The notes: generated from the letters alone by a model not told the origin. Positions 1 through 10,235 are shown, numbered from the stretch's first letter. The stretch: 64,000 bases of DNA from Terrimonas pollutisoli (GCF_029360765.1 NZ_JARKNA010000010.1:1-64000); one strand, 5' to 3'. Program-made: numbers and translations.

Positions 1-264
1 AATCGAGTTTTGCGTGTGGTAACTCAAAATTATCTTTTATTAATGCTCACTTCTTTTTTTATACACCAAACAGCCTATTGCGTTGACCAAATAGTTTTTT
101 TGACATATTAACTAGCAACTTGAGTTAATTAAGTACCCGGGATCAACACGTATCAAAAAGGCGATCAGTTGCTGATCGCTTTGGATGTACCTTAATGCAT
201 CAGCATGTTACAACGAATCTATTATAAATCTTGTACTCAACCAGCAATTTTTCGAAAAAAGCAA
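1..264. other. Intergenic region at the window's left edge
   Basis: No open reading frame is convincing here. The only structure seen is the terminator-like hairpin near 154-181, listed separately. The rest is AT-rich, and whatever lies beyond the left edge cannot be judged. Confidence 0.5.
154..181 (-). terminator. Rho-independent terminator of the first GloVer gene
   Basis: GCGATCAG at 161-168 pairs perfectly with CTGATCGC at 172-179 around a 3-nt loop. On the minus strand the stem is followed by CTTTTTGA, so it fits an intrinsic terminator about 85 nt past the stop codon of the 265-3564 gene. Confidence 0.6.
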
Positions 265-3200
265 TTATTGCTTTACAAATTGAATTCGCTTATTGATTTT
301 ATCACCCTGCACACTGAGCAAATAAACGCCTCTGGATAATTTCGTCACATCAAGCCCAACGATATTGTCGCCGGCAGCAATCGTACGCTGCCCATTCATT
401 ACCGTGACACCCGACATGTTAATTATTTTCCAAACTACTCTGTCATTAGCAGAGGAACTTATTTGTAAGCCCAGTTGATTACCGACAGGATTTGGGTAAA
501 CTTTTACTTTACTTGCATTATTTTCCAGTGAGACTGCTATAACTTTTGAATACGTAGACTTTCCGTCAATATCTTTTTGGAGCAACCGGTAGTGAACAAC
601 GGAGACGCCATATGCATTGATGGCCGGATCTACAAAACTATAGTTATGAGTTCCCGCTGTGTTTGCGGCCGCTACTACTCCTACACCGGCGTAGGATGTG
701 CCGTCCGTACTTCTTTCTACAATGAACTCCTGTGTGTTCAATTCATTTTCTGTTTTCCAGCTTAGTAGCGCATCATTGTTTTGCAATTTGCCTGAAAACT
801 CCAGTAAGGTCAATGGCAAAGCTGTGCTGGATTTATTGGCAAAATAAAACGTAGAAAAACTGGTAACACTGGTTTGCAGTACATAATCATCTATCCAGTT
901 GGCTGCATTGGAAATAAGTGACACTGCCTTCTTTTGCAGCGACGGATTGCACCCGTCATCATTTTTGAAAACACCCAGGTCAGCAATAGTGTTTATCCCG
1001 GATGCCGTGCCGTTCGAATTAACCGCAGCTTTTAATGCAAGCAATTCCTCGCCCCGGATGTACAAGCGAACATCTACCGGTGTTGCAGGCTGAAATTGTG
1101 GTGTGATGGTGATGTTCCTGTCAAGATATAATCGCTTTGTCCCATCTTCTCTTACAGCACCATTATTTATAAATACAAAAGCAGTAACAATACCCAGGTT
1201 ATTACCATTGGCATTTATTTCTGCAACAGCAAGGCCACTTGCATCGGTGATGGGTACCCATTTGTTGCTGTTTTCAGCGCCAATTGTGACGGGAGCATAA
1301 GCCTGGCAACTACCGGGCAGTCCTCCTGCTACTTCTACTGGTACCCGTGTTAATTCGTTCTTACCAGTCGGATTTCTGCCATTGGCTCCATTGAAATCTG
1401 ATTTTTTTGCATACAAATTCATAGCAGGATCCCATTCGAAAATTGTCCCTAAACCAAAGCTGCCGCCGTTCCTCGTCATCCCGTAAAACTTGCCATCGTT
1501 TAGCACAAGACTACTGATGGGATTACCTCCCTCGATGCTATTGAAGTCATATTTTTTGGTGTAAATATTTGTAGCCGGATCCCATTCGAAAATGACACCT
1601 ATATTATTAATACCACCGGCATCGGTCATGCCGTAAAATTTGTCGTTGTAAAGTAGCATTGTTCCAACAGGCGTACTACCAGACGCAGCGATCAAATCAA
1701 ATTTTACAGCGTAGCTTGTTGTCGCAGGATCGTATTCAAATATATAACCTGCATTGTTGGCACCGCCATTACTTGTTCCGTATAGCTTTCCGTTTTGGCT
1801 GACTACCCCATTTCCGTCGGAACTATTTATCTGATTTGCCAAACCTGACGTAAATTGATTAGATGCCGGAGTGTATTTAAACAAACCCCTGTTTAAAGAA
1901 GGTTTGATAATGCCATATAAGGCATCCCCACTTGCTGTCAAACTACCTGTATTTCCGTAACTCCCATAATAAAGCTTTTGTGTAAAATTGTTGATAGACG
2001 GATTCCACTCAAAAATATGACTCTGAGGGTGTGGACCGCCACCACCCAACATATAATAACTTAGCCCGTAAAAACTACCATTGAAAAAAGTGAGTTTTCC
2101 ACTTGGATGACGGGTATTGCCTGAAGGTTGCTCTAAGCCGGCATTTCCATCAAACTCATGTTTCCCGACAATTTTGTTTGTTGCAAAATCCCACTCAAAG
2201 ATCGTCCCCAAACCATCAAATCCTCCTTTATTGGTAATTCCATACAAGTGATTTTCATGAAATACAAGGCTATTGGGTAGCGAAGCATTGTCATGAGCAT
2301 TTAGATTTATTTTTTTTGCATATTGATTCGTAGTTAAATCGAACTCAAAGATGACGCCATCATCACTGCTTCCGCCTTCGGAAGTCATTCCATAAATTTT
2401 TTCGTTTTTAATGACTAAACTTCCATAGGGATTCTCTCCACTAAATGTGTTATCCCTATCGCCCTGAATCGTGTATCTATATTTAATGGTATAAGCATTG
2501 GTGGTAAGATCAAGCTCAAATAAATAACCAAAGTATTTTCCATTACTTCGATAATCTGAACTGCTCATTCCATAGAGCTTACCGCTATGAGATATCAAAT
2601 TTCCACGAGAATTTCCGTCTGCTCCCTGGTACTCGTGTAACTTAATGAAAGTGTTTCCTGATGGATCCCATTCAAAAATAATTCCTTCTCTTGCCCCCGG
2701 CGCCCTGCCCCAGGTCATTCCATAAAATTTTTGATTTACTAATGTCAGGCTGCCGTATGGTTTGCCCTGGTTTGTAAGGTCAAAATCCAATTTCTTTACA
2801 TAATTATTGGAATTGGGGTTCCACTCAAATATTACTCCATAGTTATTCGCTCCACCCAAAAAAGTCATCCCGTAAAACTTCCCTCCTTTTAATGCCAAAT
2901 CCCCATAAGGATTACTACCATTGGCGCCATCAAAATCATATTTTTTAGTATACACATTTGTCGCTGGGTTCCATTCGAAGATTACGCCTTTATCATTAAC
3001 GCCGCCGGAATAAGTCATCCCATAAAATTTTGCGTTACTAGCCACGAGACTACCATAAGGATTGCTGCCACCCGCCCCAGTAAAATCATATTTTTTAGTA
3101 TACACATTTGTTGCGGGATCCCATTCAAAGATCACACCCTTATCGTTGGCGCCACCAAACACTGTCATTCCATACAACTTATTATTCAATACTACGAGGC

Positions 3201-3564
3201 TACCATGGGGATTGATGCCGGAGGCGAGTTCGAAGTCATACTTTTTTATATACCTATTGGTGACAGGGTCCCACTCAAAGATCACCCCTAAATTATTTGC
3301 ACCTCCCTGTGAGGTCATGGAGTAAAACTTTCCGTTATACTCCGTGAGTTGATTGTACATGGGAACAGCTCCTAAGTTGGTCTTCGGGAAAGAATAAACT
3401 GGCTGAATATTGCCGCCTTGTCCATCAGTGCGGAAGATAGCGCCGATATCGTCGGCTCCTCCCTGCGATGTCATTCCCCATAATTGGTAAATACCCTGAG
3501 CTGATGATGTGGAAATAATAAAAAATAAAACAAAAGAAGTTAGAATAGAGTAGAGAATTTTCAT
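265..3564 (-). CDS. Secreted GloVer-repeat protein with T9SS type A sorting domain (copy 1)
   Basis: The 1099-aa product starts with a Sec signal peptide ending near SSAQG. Most of residues 25-770 is a long array of roughly 45-50-residue units of the form Y-G-M-T-x-x-G-G-x-N-x-x-G-V-I-F-E-W-D-P, the GloVer tandem repeat family, probably a beta-propeller-like fold. After it come a region with GTKRLYLDRNI, an FN3-like segment starting near LPLTLLEFSGKL, and a C-terminal sorting domain beginning VYPNPVGNQL and ending RIQFVKQ, typical of type IX secretion cargo. The protein should therefore be exported and anchored or released at the cell surface. Its function is unknown. The next gene upstream (3850-7128) is a full-length paralogue in the same orientation, so the pair is a tandem duplication. 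Confidence 0.85.
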   Translation of the reverse strand: MKILYSILTSFVLFFIISTSSAQGIYQLWGMTSQGGADDIGAIFRTDGQGGNIQPVYSFPKTNLGAVPMYNQLTEYNGKFYSMTSQGGANNLGVIFEWDPVTNRYIKKYDFELASGINPHGSLVVLNNKLYGMTVFGGANDKGVIFEWDPATNVYTKKYDFTGAGGSNPYGSLVASNAKFYGMTYSGGVNDKGVIFEWNPATNVYTKKYDFDGANGSNPYGDLALKGGKFYGMTFLGGANNYGVIFEWNPNSNNYVKKLDFDLTNQGKPYGSLTLVNQKFYGMTWGRAPGAREGIIFEWDPSGNTFIKLHEYQGADGNSRGNLISHSGKLYGMSSSDYRSNGKYFGYLFELDLTTNAYTIKYRYTIQGDRDNTFSGENPYGSLVIKNEKIYGMTSEGGSSDDGVIFEFDLTTNQYAKKINLNAHDNASLPNSLVFHENHLYGITNKGGFDGLGTIFEWDFATNKIVGKHEFDGNAGLEQPSGNTRHPSGKLTFFNGSFYGLSYYMLGGGGPHPQSHIFEWNPSINNFTQKLYYGSYGNTGSLTASGDALYGIIKPSLNRGLFKYTPASNQFTSGLANQINSSDGNGVVSQNGKLYGTSNGGANNAGYIFEYDPATTSYAVKFDLIAASGSTPVGTMLLYNDKFYGMTDAGGINNIGVIFEWDPATNIYTKKYDFNSIEGGNPISSLVLNDGKFYGMTRNGGSFGLGTIFEWDPAMNLYAKKSDFNGANGRNPTGKNELTRVPVEVAGGLPGSCQAYAPVTIGAENSNKWVPITDASGLAVAEINANGNNLGIVTAFVFINNGAVREDGTKRLYLDRNITITPQFQPATPVDVRLYIRGEELLALKAAVNSNGTASGINTIADLGVFKNDDGCNPSLQKKAVSLISNAANWIDDYVLQTSVTSFSTFYFANKSSTALPLTLLEFSGKLQNNDALLSWKTENELNTQEFIVERSTDGTSYAGVGVVAAANTAGTHNYSFVDPAINAYGVSVVHYRLLQKDIDGKSTYSKVIAVSLENNASKVKVYPNPVGNQLGLQISSSANDRVVWKIINMSGVTVMNGQRTIAAGDNIVGLDVTKLSRGVYLLSVQGDKINKRIQFVKQ

Positions 3565-3849
3565 ACCAACGGTTTAAAAATGAGCAAAAATTATAGCCTT
3601 TAATTTGCTACGGGAAGACATAGGAATTGAACATTGTAAACTCGTTACAAAAGAGCCCCGCGAAAAATGATTGGTTTTTTTACAGTAAACGTTCGAACAG
3701 AAGAATTACCCGATTGGTATTGGAAGATGCAAGCTTGAAAGTAGCATTAATTCCAAATTTTGACAAAAAATATTCCCTTTCCCGGATGAGATTTAATCCA
3801 CACTGATTCGGCTGTTGAATGTCAGACAGCCATTCCAGGTTACTCTTGT
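3565..3849. other. Intergenic spacer between the GloVer paralogues
   Basis: The 285-nt spacer has no coding signal. Reading toward the 265-3564 gene I find no exact TAnnTTTG box; TATTTTTTG near 3767-3775 is one base too long. Nothing else stands out. Confidence 0.4.
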
Positions 3850-6800
3850 TTATTGTTTTACGAATTGAACTCGAGTATTGATCCCATCTCCCTGTACAGA
3901 CATCAGGTAAATTCCTTTTGACAATTTGCTTACGTCGATAGCAGTTATATTGTTGCCCTGGCTTATTGCCCGCTGCCCTTTCATTACCGTGATACCGGAC
4001 ACATTAATGATATTCCAGATCACTCTATTGCCTGTTGCTGATCTCACCTGTAAATGCAGCAGGTTGTCTGCCGGGTTGGGAGAAAGTCTTACATAGTTTG
4101 TTTCGTTGTTTAATACAATCGAAACAATCTTTGAGTAGGTAAATTTTCCCTCAATATCTTTTTGCTGCAACCGGTAGTACACTTTATTGAAACCAGAATT
4201 GTTTATACCCGGATCGGTAAAGCGATAGTCATGGCTGCCGGGAATGTTTGCAGCAGCCACTTTACCGATTGAGTTGAAATGTGTGCCATCTATGCTTCTT
4301 TCAATGTTAAACTCCAGCGTATTCAATTCGTTTTCGGTTTTCCAGTGCAACAAAGCGTCATTGTCCTCCAGCTTTGCTGTAAACTCCAGCAGATTTAGCG
4401 GCAGGGCAGCACTGCTTTTGTTAGCAAAATAAAAAGTGGAGAAGCTGGTAACACTTGTTTGCAATACATAGTCGTCTATCCACTCCTCACCCTGTGTTAC
4501 AAGTGGCGTTGCTTTTTTTTGTAAAGATGAATGACAGCCATCATCATTTTTAAAAATCCCGAGATCCGTAATCGTATTAATTCCTGCCCCCTTGCCACTT
4601 GAATTTACTGCAGTCTTCAAAGCCTGGAACTCTTCACCGCGGATATAAAGACGGACATCAACCGGACCGGAAGGCTGAAACTGGGGCCTAATGGTAATGC
4701 TCCTGTCAAGGTATAATCTTTTGGTTCCGTCTTCCCGCACGGCGAGGTTATTTACAAATACCGAAGCATTGACAAGTCCCAGGTTATTGCCATTGGCTTT
4801 TATCTCGGCGACAGCCAAGCCGTCGTCATCCATGATTGGCACCCAATCATCATGATTGCTATTGTCTACAGCAACTGGTGCATAACTGTTGCAAGTGCCG
4901 GGTGTACCGGCAGCAACGGATACGGGAACTAATGTTAACCTGTTTTTTTTCAGCGGATTCCTGCCATTTACACCATTAAATTCTGATTGCTTCTTATAGT
5001 TATTGTTTACAGGGTTCCATTCGAATATCGTTCCAAGACCAAGGCTACCGCCATTACGGGTCATACCATACATCTTTCCATTATTTTCTACCAGGCAACC
5101 GACCGGGTTACCACCATCATCGCTGTTAAAATCATATTTTTTAACGTAAGTGTTGGACACAAGGTCCCATTCAAAAATGACACCCAGGTTGTTTGCACCA
5201 CCTGCATCAGTCATCCCATAATATCTATCCTTATAAAGTAACATGGCGCCAACAGGATTGGTACCCGTTGATGCTACAAAATCATGTTTTACTGTAAACA
5301 AACTGTTGGCGATATCCCATTCAGAGATCCGGGTATCCACTCCATACAACTTGCCATCATTTTCAACAAGTTCATTATCTGAACTGACAGGAGCGGGCAG
5401 AAGTGTTGTTTGCTGCAAAGCCAGATCATATTCAAAAATTGACGGTCCTCCGCCGTACCCGTGAGTTCCATACAACTTACCGCCGCTTTCTACAAGATTT
5501 CCACGTGTTAATATTCCAAAGTTCCCGCCGAGTTGAAATTGTTCGAATTGGTTAGTGGTAAAATTCCAACCGAAAATATGATCAGTAAAACTGACTGGGG
5601 CCAGAGAGTACGAGGTAGCTCCATACAGCTTTCCGTTGTAAGGAGTCAATTTACCTTTTGGATAACGGCTATTTGAAGCAGTAGAGGTGGCTCCCGTAAT
5701 ACCATCGAACTGATATTTTTTATTAAAGCTTTTTGTTGCAAAATCCCATTCAAAAATTACTCCAAGACCGTCAAATCCTCCATTTTCAGTAACTCCAAAT
5801 AAATGGTTTTCATGAAACACAAGACTGTTAACGGCGGAGCCATTTTCATGCGCATTAAAATTTATCTTCTTCTTGTATACGCCTGCTTCCAGGTCAAATT
5901 CGAATATCACACCATTATCACTGGCGCCGCCGACGGATGTCATACCGTACAATTTGCCATTTTTTTCAACAAGTGTACTATAAGATTTGTCGCCATCGTA
6001 AACATTATCGATTTCGGTCATTGGCCCTTGCCTGGTAAAAACGTATTTTTCAGTATAAACATTTGTGGCAAGGTCAAACTCGAAAAGATGACCCCAAAAA
6101 AATCCTTTTGGCCGGAACTCGGGGCTGGTACATCCATAAAGTTTTCCATTATGATACAAAAGACTCCCACGAGGACTCCCCCAAATGTCGCCAAACTCAA
6201 GTCTTTTGGTGAAAGCATTCGTAATTGGCTCCCATTCGAAAATAACACCATAATGGCCAGCGCCACCCCGGCTTGTCATTCCATAGAATCTGTTATTAAC
6301 CAAGATAAGGCTACCATAGGGCCTGCCACCTGAAGTGCTATTAAGATCATATTTTTTAGAGTAAATATTTGAATTAACATCCCATTCAAAAAAAACACCG
6401 AAATTATTAATCCCACCTGAATAAGTCATTCCATAAAATTTGCCATCCTTGATAGCAAGATCGCCATAAGGATTACTTCCATTGGCTTCGTCAAAATCAT
6501 ACTTCTTCGTATATATATTGCTTGCGGGATCCCATTCAAAAATGACTCCTTTATCATTGGTGCCACCATCATGCGTCATCCCATAAAACTTACCGTCTTC
6601 GTAAACGAGTCCGCCGTAGGGATTGCTGCCATTTGCTCCATCAAAATCATATTTCTTCGTATAGATATTGCTAGCCGGATCCCATTCAAAAATCACTCCC
6701 TTGTCATTAGCGCCGCCAAACAAAGTCATTCCATAGAATTTGTTGTTTAACACAGCAAAACTGCCATGCGGGTTGATGCCATTGGCCAGTTCAAAGTCGT

Positions 6801-7128
6801 ACTTCTTTATATAAATATTCGTCAGGGGATCCCATTCAAAAATTACACCCGTATTATGTTTACCTCCCTGCGACGTCATGGCGTAAAATTTCCCATTGTA
6901 TTCAGTCAACTTGTTGTACATGGCTGTAGCACCTTCATTCGTAACAGGAAAATTGTAGACCGGCTTTAGATGTTTTCCCTTTCCATCAGTTTTAAATATC
7001 ACACCGATTTCATCGACGCCACCTTGCGAGGTCATACCCCAAATCTGGAAAATACCCTGGCCAAATCCAGTTGCAGAAAAAAAGGATGATAAGTAGAGAA
7101 TAAAAGCCGGGTAAAATTTTCTTTTCAT
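3850..7128 (-). CDS. Secreted GloVer-repeat protein with T9SS type A sorting domain (copy 2)
   Basis: The 1092-aa paralogue of the 265-3564 product has the same plan: signal peptide ending near TGFGQG, a run of YGMT..GG..D.GVIFEWDP units, the GTKRLYLDRSI segment, an FN3-like module beginning LPLNLLEFTAKL, and a T9SS sorting tail from LSPNPADNLLHL to RVQFVKQ. The two proteins align by eye over their whole length. They differ mainly in the middle repeats near residues 500-620, where this copy has shortened units such as LYGVDTRISEWD. It should be an outer-surface or released protein. The repeat family is known but has no assigned ligand, so no function is claimed. Confidence 0.85.
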   Translation of the reverse strand: MKRKFYPAFILYLSSFFSATGFGQGIFQIWGMTSQGGVDEIGVIFKTDGKGKHLKPVYNFPVTNEGATAMYNKLTEYNGKFYAMTSQGGKHNTGVIFEWDPLTNIYIKKYDFELANGINPHGSFAVLNNKFYGMTLFGGANDKGVIFEWDPASNIYTKKYDFDGANGSNPYGGLVYEDGKFYGMTHDGGTNDKGVIFEWDPASNIYTKKYDFDEANGSNPYGDLAIKDGKFYGMTYSGGINNFGVFFEWDVNSNIYSKKYDLNSTSGGRPYGSLILVNNRFYGMTSRGGAGHYGVIFEWEPITNAFTKRLEFGDIWGSPRGSLLYHNGKLYGCTSPEFRPKGFFWGHLFEFDLATNVYTEKYVFTRQGPMTEIDNVYDGDKSYSTLVEKNGKLYGMTSVGGASDNGVIFEFDLEAGVYKKKINFNAHENGSAVNSLVFHENHLFGVTENGGFDGLGVIFEWDFATKSFNKKYQFDGITGATSTASNSRYPKGKLTPYNGKLYGATSYSLAPVSFTDHIFGWNFTTNQFEQFQLGGNFGILTRGNLVESGGKLYGTHGYGGGPSIFEYDLALQQTTLLPAPVSSDNELVENDGKLYGVDTRISEWDIANSLFTVKHDFVASTGTNPVGAMLLYKDRYYGMTDAGGANNLGVIFEWDLVSNTYVKKYDFNSDDGGNPVGCLVENNGKMYGMTRNGGSLGLGTIFEWNPVNNNYKKQSEFNGVNGRNPLKKNRLTLVPVSVAAGTPGTCNSYAPVAVDNSNHDDWVPIMDDDGLAVAEIKANGNNLGLVNASVFVNNLAVREDGTKRLYLDRSITIRPQFQPSGPVDVRLYIRGEEFQALKTAVNSSGKGAGINTITDLGIFKNDDGCHSSLQKKATPLVTQGEEWIDDYVLQTSVTSFSTFYFANKSSAALPLNLLEFTAKLEDNDALLHWKTENELNTLEFNIERSIDGTHFNSIGKVAAANIPGSHDYRFTDPGINNSGFNKVYYRLQQKDIEGKFTYSKIVSIVLNNETNYVRLSPNPADNLLHLQVRSATGNRVIWNIINVSGITVMKGQRAISQGNNITAIDVSKLSKGIYLMSVQGDGINTRVQFVKQ

Positions 7129-7442
7129 AACAAAGATTTAATGGTGATGAAATAACCATTGTTTTTTGCTACTGCTTAACCTTTGTTGTTTTAGAAAGGA
7201 TACCGGCAGAGTGATCAATCCGGCAGGAAATAAAAAGAGGGATTAGTATTTCAAAATGGTATGAAAGTTTCCTGGGCAGGTTACTTATCAAACAATGCTG
7301 ACCCTATTGGTCGCATTTTCTTTTTTTCAAGAAACACAAATGGAAGACCAAGTTAATATTAAAGCTGATAATTATTGTTTCCAAGTAATAGTTGGGCGTC
7401 CCTGGTGAACGGTTTGCTCAAATGATCATCTTATATTCAGAC
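7129..7442. other. Intergenic region, no gene seen
   Basis: This 314-nt gap separates the second GloVer gene from the sulfurtransferase gene. I see a weak inverted repeat, AATGGT with ACCATT, near 7140-7160. I find no exact minus-strand -7 box and no plausible reading frame. Confidence 0.4.
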
Positions 7443-8288
7443 TTATTCACCCATTGCTACCGGCAGGTCATTCCTCGACCATTCACTCCAGGAACCCACA
7501 TATAACGAAGCCATCCCAAGCCCGGCATGATCCATGGCCAACAGCGTATGACAGGCAGTAACGCCTGATCCGCAGTGAACAATCACCTGTTTGGACTCCT
7601 TGTTGCCAAGAGCTTCTTTATATTTTGTTGCTAATTCTCCCGGTGAAAGGAAATTTCCATTTGCATCCAGGTTGCCGGCATAAGGGATATTGACCGCTCC
7701 CGGAATATGACCTGCAACGGTGTCGATTGGTTCGCTTTCGCCGCGATACCGGAATGCTTCTCTTACATCGACCACTTTGTAGCCGGGGTCTTGTACTGCG
7801 TTTGCAACGGTATTGATATCAACGGTCGGTAATACCCATTCAATCGCAGGATAAGCCGATCTTGTTCTTGCTTTTGACGCTTCGTCAGTTATCGGCAGGC
7901 CGGCGTTTTGTGCAGCCTGTAATCCGCCATCCAGCACCTGAACCTTTTCATGTCCAACGGCTCTCATCATCCACCAAAAACGAGCGGCAGCATTGGCGCC
8001 GCTTTTATCATCATAAACTACTACATGGCTTGCTTTATCAATACCCAATTGTCCGAGCAAAGCTGTAAAATCTTTTACTGCCGGTAATGGATGACGGCCC
8101 CCATTTGCAGGATCTTTTTTTTCAGACAGATCTTTTTCCAAATCCACAAATAAAGCTCCCTTCAAATGCTGCCCGTTATATTTTTCCTTTATCCCAGGCC
8201 CTGTCCTTGCATCAATCAAAACAAGATTTTCATTTGATATCAATGAGGCCAATTCTGTTGCACTGATTAAGGGGGATATTCTTTGCAT
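7443..8288 (-). CDS. sseA: Sulfurtransferase with two rhodanese domains (SseA-type)
   Basis: The 281-aa product (start chosen at the ATG giving MQRISPLISATEL) has two rhodanese domains. The N-terminal half is the structural domain (LIDARTGPGIKEKY, VVYDDKSGANAARFWW) and the C-terminal half is catalytic. The active-site loop HCGSGVTACH carries the sulfur-accepting Cys near residue 239, and the CGSGVT form matches the thiosulfate/3-mercaptopyruvate sulfurtransferase family. It transfers sulfane sulfur from 3-mercaptopyruvate or thiosulfate to a thiol or cyanide acceptor. No signal peptide is seen, so it is probably cytoplasmic. Longer in-frame starts at 8309 and 8369 exist but would add residues not typical of the family. 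The fumarase gene diverges from it. Confidence 0.85.
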   Translation of the reverse strand: MQRISPLISATELASLISNENLVLIDARTGPGIKEKYNGQHLKGALFVDLEKDLSEKKDPANGGRHPLPAVKDFTALLGQLGIDKASHVVVYDDKSGANAAARFWWMMRAVGHEKVQVLDGGLQAAQNAGLPITDEASKARTRSAYPAIEWVLPTVDINTVANAVQDPGYKVVDVREAFRYRGESEPIDTVAGHIPGAVNIPYAGNLDANGNFLSPGELATKYKEALGNKESKQVIVHCGSGVTACHTLLAMDHAGLGMASLYVGSWSEWSRNDLPVAMGE

Positions 8289-8412
8289 AGCTATTTTTAT
8301 TTGAGTCATCAAAATTGCAATGATCCGGTAAAACTTGAAAGATTTTTTTATTGGTCCTCTCAATAACAATCGTTGGTCAGCTTGTCTAAAACGCTTAAAC
8401 TTACTAATTACC

Positions 8413-8420
8413 TACATTTG
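8413..8420 (+). promoter_or_regulatory. Bacteroidota -7 box for fumC
   Basis: TACATTTG matches the consensus TAnnTTTG exactly and ends 20 nt before the fumarase ATG, giving a leader of about 13-15 nt. No clear TTTG lies at the ideal -33 spacing. Confidence 0.6.
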
Positions 8421-8439
8421 CGGCACAAAATTGTATTGT

Positions 8440-9840
8440 ATGGATTATCGTATAGAAAAAGACACCATGGGCGAAGTGAAAGTGCCGGCCAACGCCTATT
8501 ATGGCGCACAAACACAACGCAGCATCGACAATTTCAGGATTGCACAGGATATCAATAAAATGCCGAAAGAAATCATCCGTGCCTTTGCTTATCTGAAAAA
8601 AGCGGCGGCCATTACTAACCAGGAAGCTGGTGTATTGGCAAAAAATAAAGCTGCCCTGATCGGTAAAGTATGTGATGAAATACTGGATGGAAAACTGGAT
8701 GATTATTTTCCGCTCGTGGTTTGGCAAACAGGTAGCGGTACTCAAAGCAATATGAATGTAAACGAGGTGGTCGCTTACCGCGGTCATGTGTTGAAAGGCG
8801 GTAAACTTACCGATAAAGAAAAATTCCTGCACCCTAACGATGATGTCAATAAATCACAATCATCGAACGATACATTCCCCACAGCAATGCATATTGCCGC
8901 TTATAAAATTTTGGTGGAGACTACGATTCCCGGCATCAAAAAACTTCGTGATACACTGGCGAAGAAGAGTAAAAAATATATGAAAGTAGTGAAGATCGGC
9001 CGCACCCACTTCATGGATGCTACTCCACTAACTGTAGGCCAGGAGTTCAGCGGTTATGTTTCACAACTCGATCACGGATTAAAAGCAATCAACAATTCAC
9101 TGGCGCATTTGAGTGAACTGGCGCTGGGAGGAACTGCAGTAGGTACCGGCATTAATACACCGCCAAACTATGCTGCAAACGTGGCCAAACAAATTGCTAA
9201 ACTTACCAGGCTTCCTTTTAAAACAGCCGACAATAAATTTGAAGCTCTTGCTGCACATGATGCGATTGTAGAAGCACACGGCGCCTTGAAGATGGTGGCA
9301 GTGAGCCTCATGAAGATCGCCAACGATATTCGCATGCTATCTTCAGGACCAAGAAGCGGCATTGGCGAACTGTTTATCCCGGATAATGAACCGGGCTCTT
9401 CTATCATGCCCGGTAAGGTGAACCCAACACAATGTGAAGCACTGACGATGATCGCTGCTCAGGTAATCGGTAATGACGTGGCCATCAGTGTAGGTGGCAG
9501 CAACGGCCATTTTGAATTAAATGTATTCAAGCCGGTGATGATCTATAATTTCCTGCATAGCGCAAGATTGATTGGCGACGGTTGTGTCAGCTTTAATGAT
9601 AAATGTGCCGAAGGAATAGAACCCATTGCCGCTAATATCAAAAAGCACGTTGACAATTCTCTGATGCTGGTTACTTCATTAAATACGAAGATCGGCTACT
9701 ACAAAGCGGCGGAGATTGCTCAAAAAGCACACAAAGAAGGAACCACACTAAAAGAAATGGCGGTGAAACTGGGCTACCTGACACCAAAGGAGTTTGATGA
9801 ATGGGTGGTACCGGCCAATATGGTTGGAAAATTGAATTAA
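8440..9840 (+). CDS. fumC: Class II fumarate hydratase
   Basis: The 466-aa product is the length of E. coli FumC. It interconverts fumarate and malate in the TCA cycle without an iron-sulfur cluster. The family signature GSSIMPGKVNP begins near residue 319 and holds the mobile-loop serine. TGSGTQSNMNVNEV near residue 100 and GRTHFMDATP near 190 are the other substrate-binding segments. The start is the ATG at 8440 (MDYRIEKDTMGEV), the usual family N-terminus, just downstream of an exact -7 box. A longer frame to 8335 adds an unrelated 35 residues and would start upstream of that box. A strong terminator follows at 9864-9898, so it is probably monocistronic. Confidence 0.95.
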   Translation: MDYRIEKDTMGEVKVPANAYYGAQTQRSIDNFRIAQDINKMPKEIIRAFAYLKKAAAITNQEAGVLAKNKAALIGKVCDEILDGKLDDYFPLVVWQTGSGTQSNMNVNEVVAYRGHVLKGGKLTDKEKFLHPNDDVNKSQSSNDTFPTAMHIAAYKILVETTIPGIKKLRDTLAKKSKKYMKVVKIGRTHFMDATPLTVGQEFSGYVSQLDHGLKAINNSLAHLSELALGGTAVGTGINTPPNYAANVAKQIAKLTRLPFKTADNKFEALAAHDAIVEAHGALKMVAVSLMKIANDIRMLSSGPRSGIGELFIPDNEPGSSIMPGKVNPTQCEALTMIAAQVIGNDVAISVGGSNGHFELNVFKPVMIYNFLHSARLIGDGCVSFNDKCAEGIEPIAANIKKHVDNSLMLVTSLNTKIGYYKAAEIAQKAHKEGTTLKEMAVKLGYLTPKEFDEWVVPANMVGKLN

Positions 9841-9863
9841 AACAATAGTATATTTTCTATCGT

Positions 9864-9898
9864 AAAAAGAGAAGAACTGCTGGTTCTTCTCTTTTTTT
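9864..9898 (+). terminator. Rho-independent terminator of fumC
   Basis: A perfect 14-bp stem (9864-9877 with 983-96 of the same hundred, loop TGCTG) is followed by a run of T. It lies 24 nt past the fumC stop codon. Confidence 0.9.
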
Positions 9899-9971
9899 AT
9901 CTGGCTGTGCTTGTAAATTAGGTGGTTTCCTGACTATCTTTCTAGTCGAAAATTTACTACAATCCAACCTT

Positions 9972-10235
9972 ATGAAAAACAACATTAAACCCTCCTTTTA
10001 TTATTCGGCTTACCCGTTAAAGGCTATTGAAAAAGCCGTATCAGAAGCAAAAAATGGTGATCCTTCGCCAAGACTGAAAGCTCTGCTTTCAAACGATTCA
10101 AAAATTCCAGGTCGTATCCGGGTTCATCCTATGGTCAATGCATACAAAACTGTGGTGAGAGCATTGACGCCCCGGCTGAAGAGAGTAAAAGAGGTAGAGC
10201 CTGAAGGAAAAGACTGGTTCTCCAATTATGAATAG
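9972..10235 (+). CDS. Small hypothetical protein, 87 aa
   Basis: The product is basic and hydrophilic, with no signal peptide, membrane segment or cysteine. It begins MKNNIKPSFYYSAYPLKAIE and ends EGKDWFSNYE. I do not recognise a family. Support as a gene is moderate: it follows a clear terminator, has an ATG start, has ordinary composition, and a near -7 sequence TATCTTTC lies about 35 nt upstream. It stops exactly where the composite repeat region begins, so its 3' end borders repeat DNA. Confidence 0.5.
   Translation: MKNNIKPSFYYSAYPLKAIEKAVSEAKNGDPSPRLKALLSNDSKIPGRIRVHPMVNAYKTVVRALTPRLKRVKEVEPEGKDWFSNYE

Noticed and set aside
5803..6333. 176-aa plus-strand frame opposite the second GloVer gene
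   Set aside because: Antisense to the repeat array; long only because the repeats avoid stops in that frame.
2640..6900. Regularly spaced similar DNA segments that could suggest a CRISPR array
   Set aside because: The similarity follows the reading frame of the GloVer protein repeats; units are about 140 bp, degenerate and coding, with no spacers.
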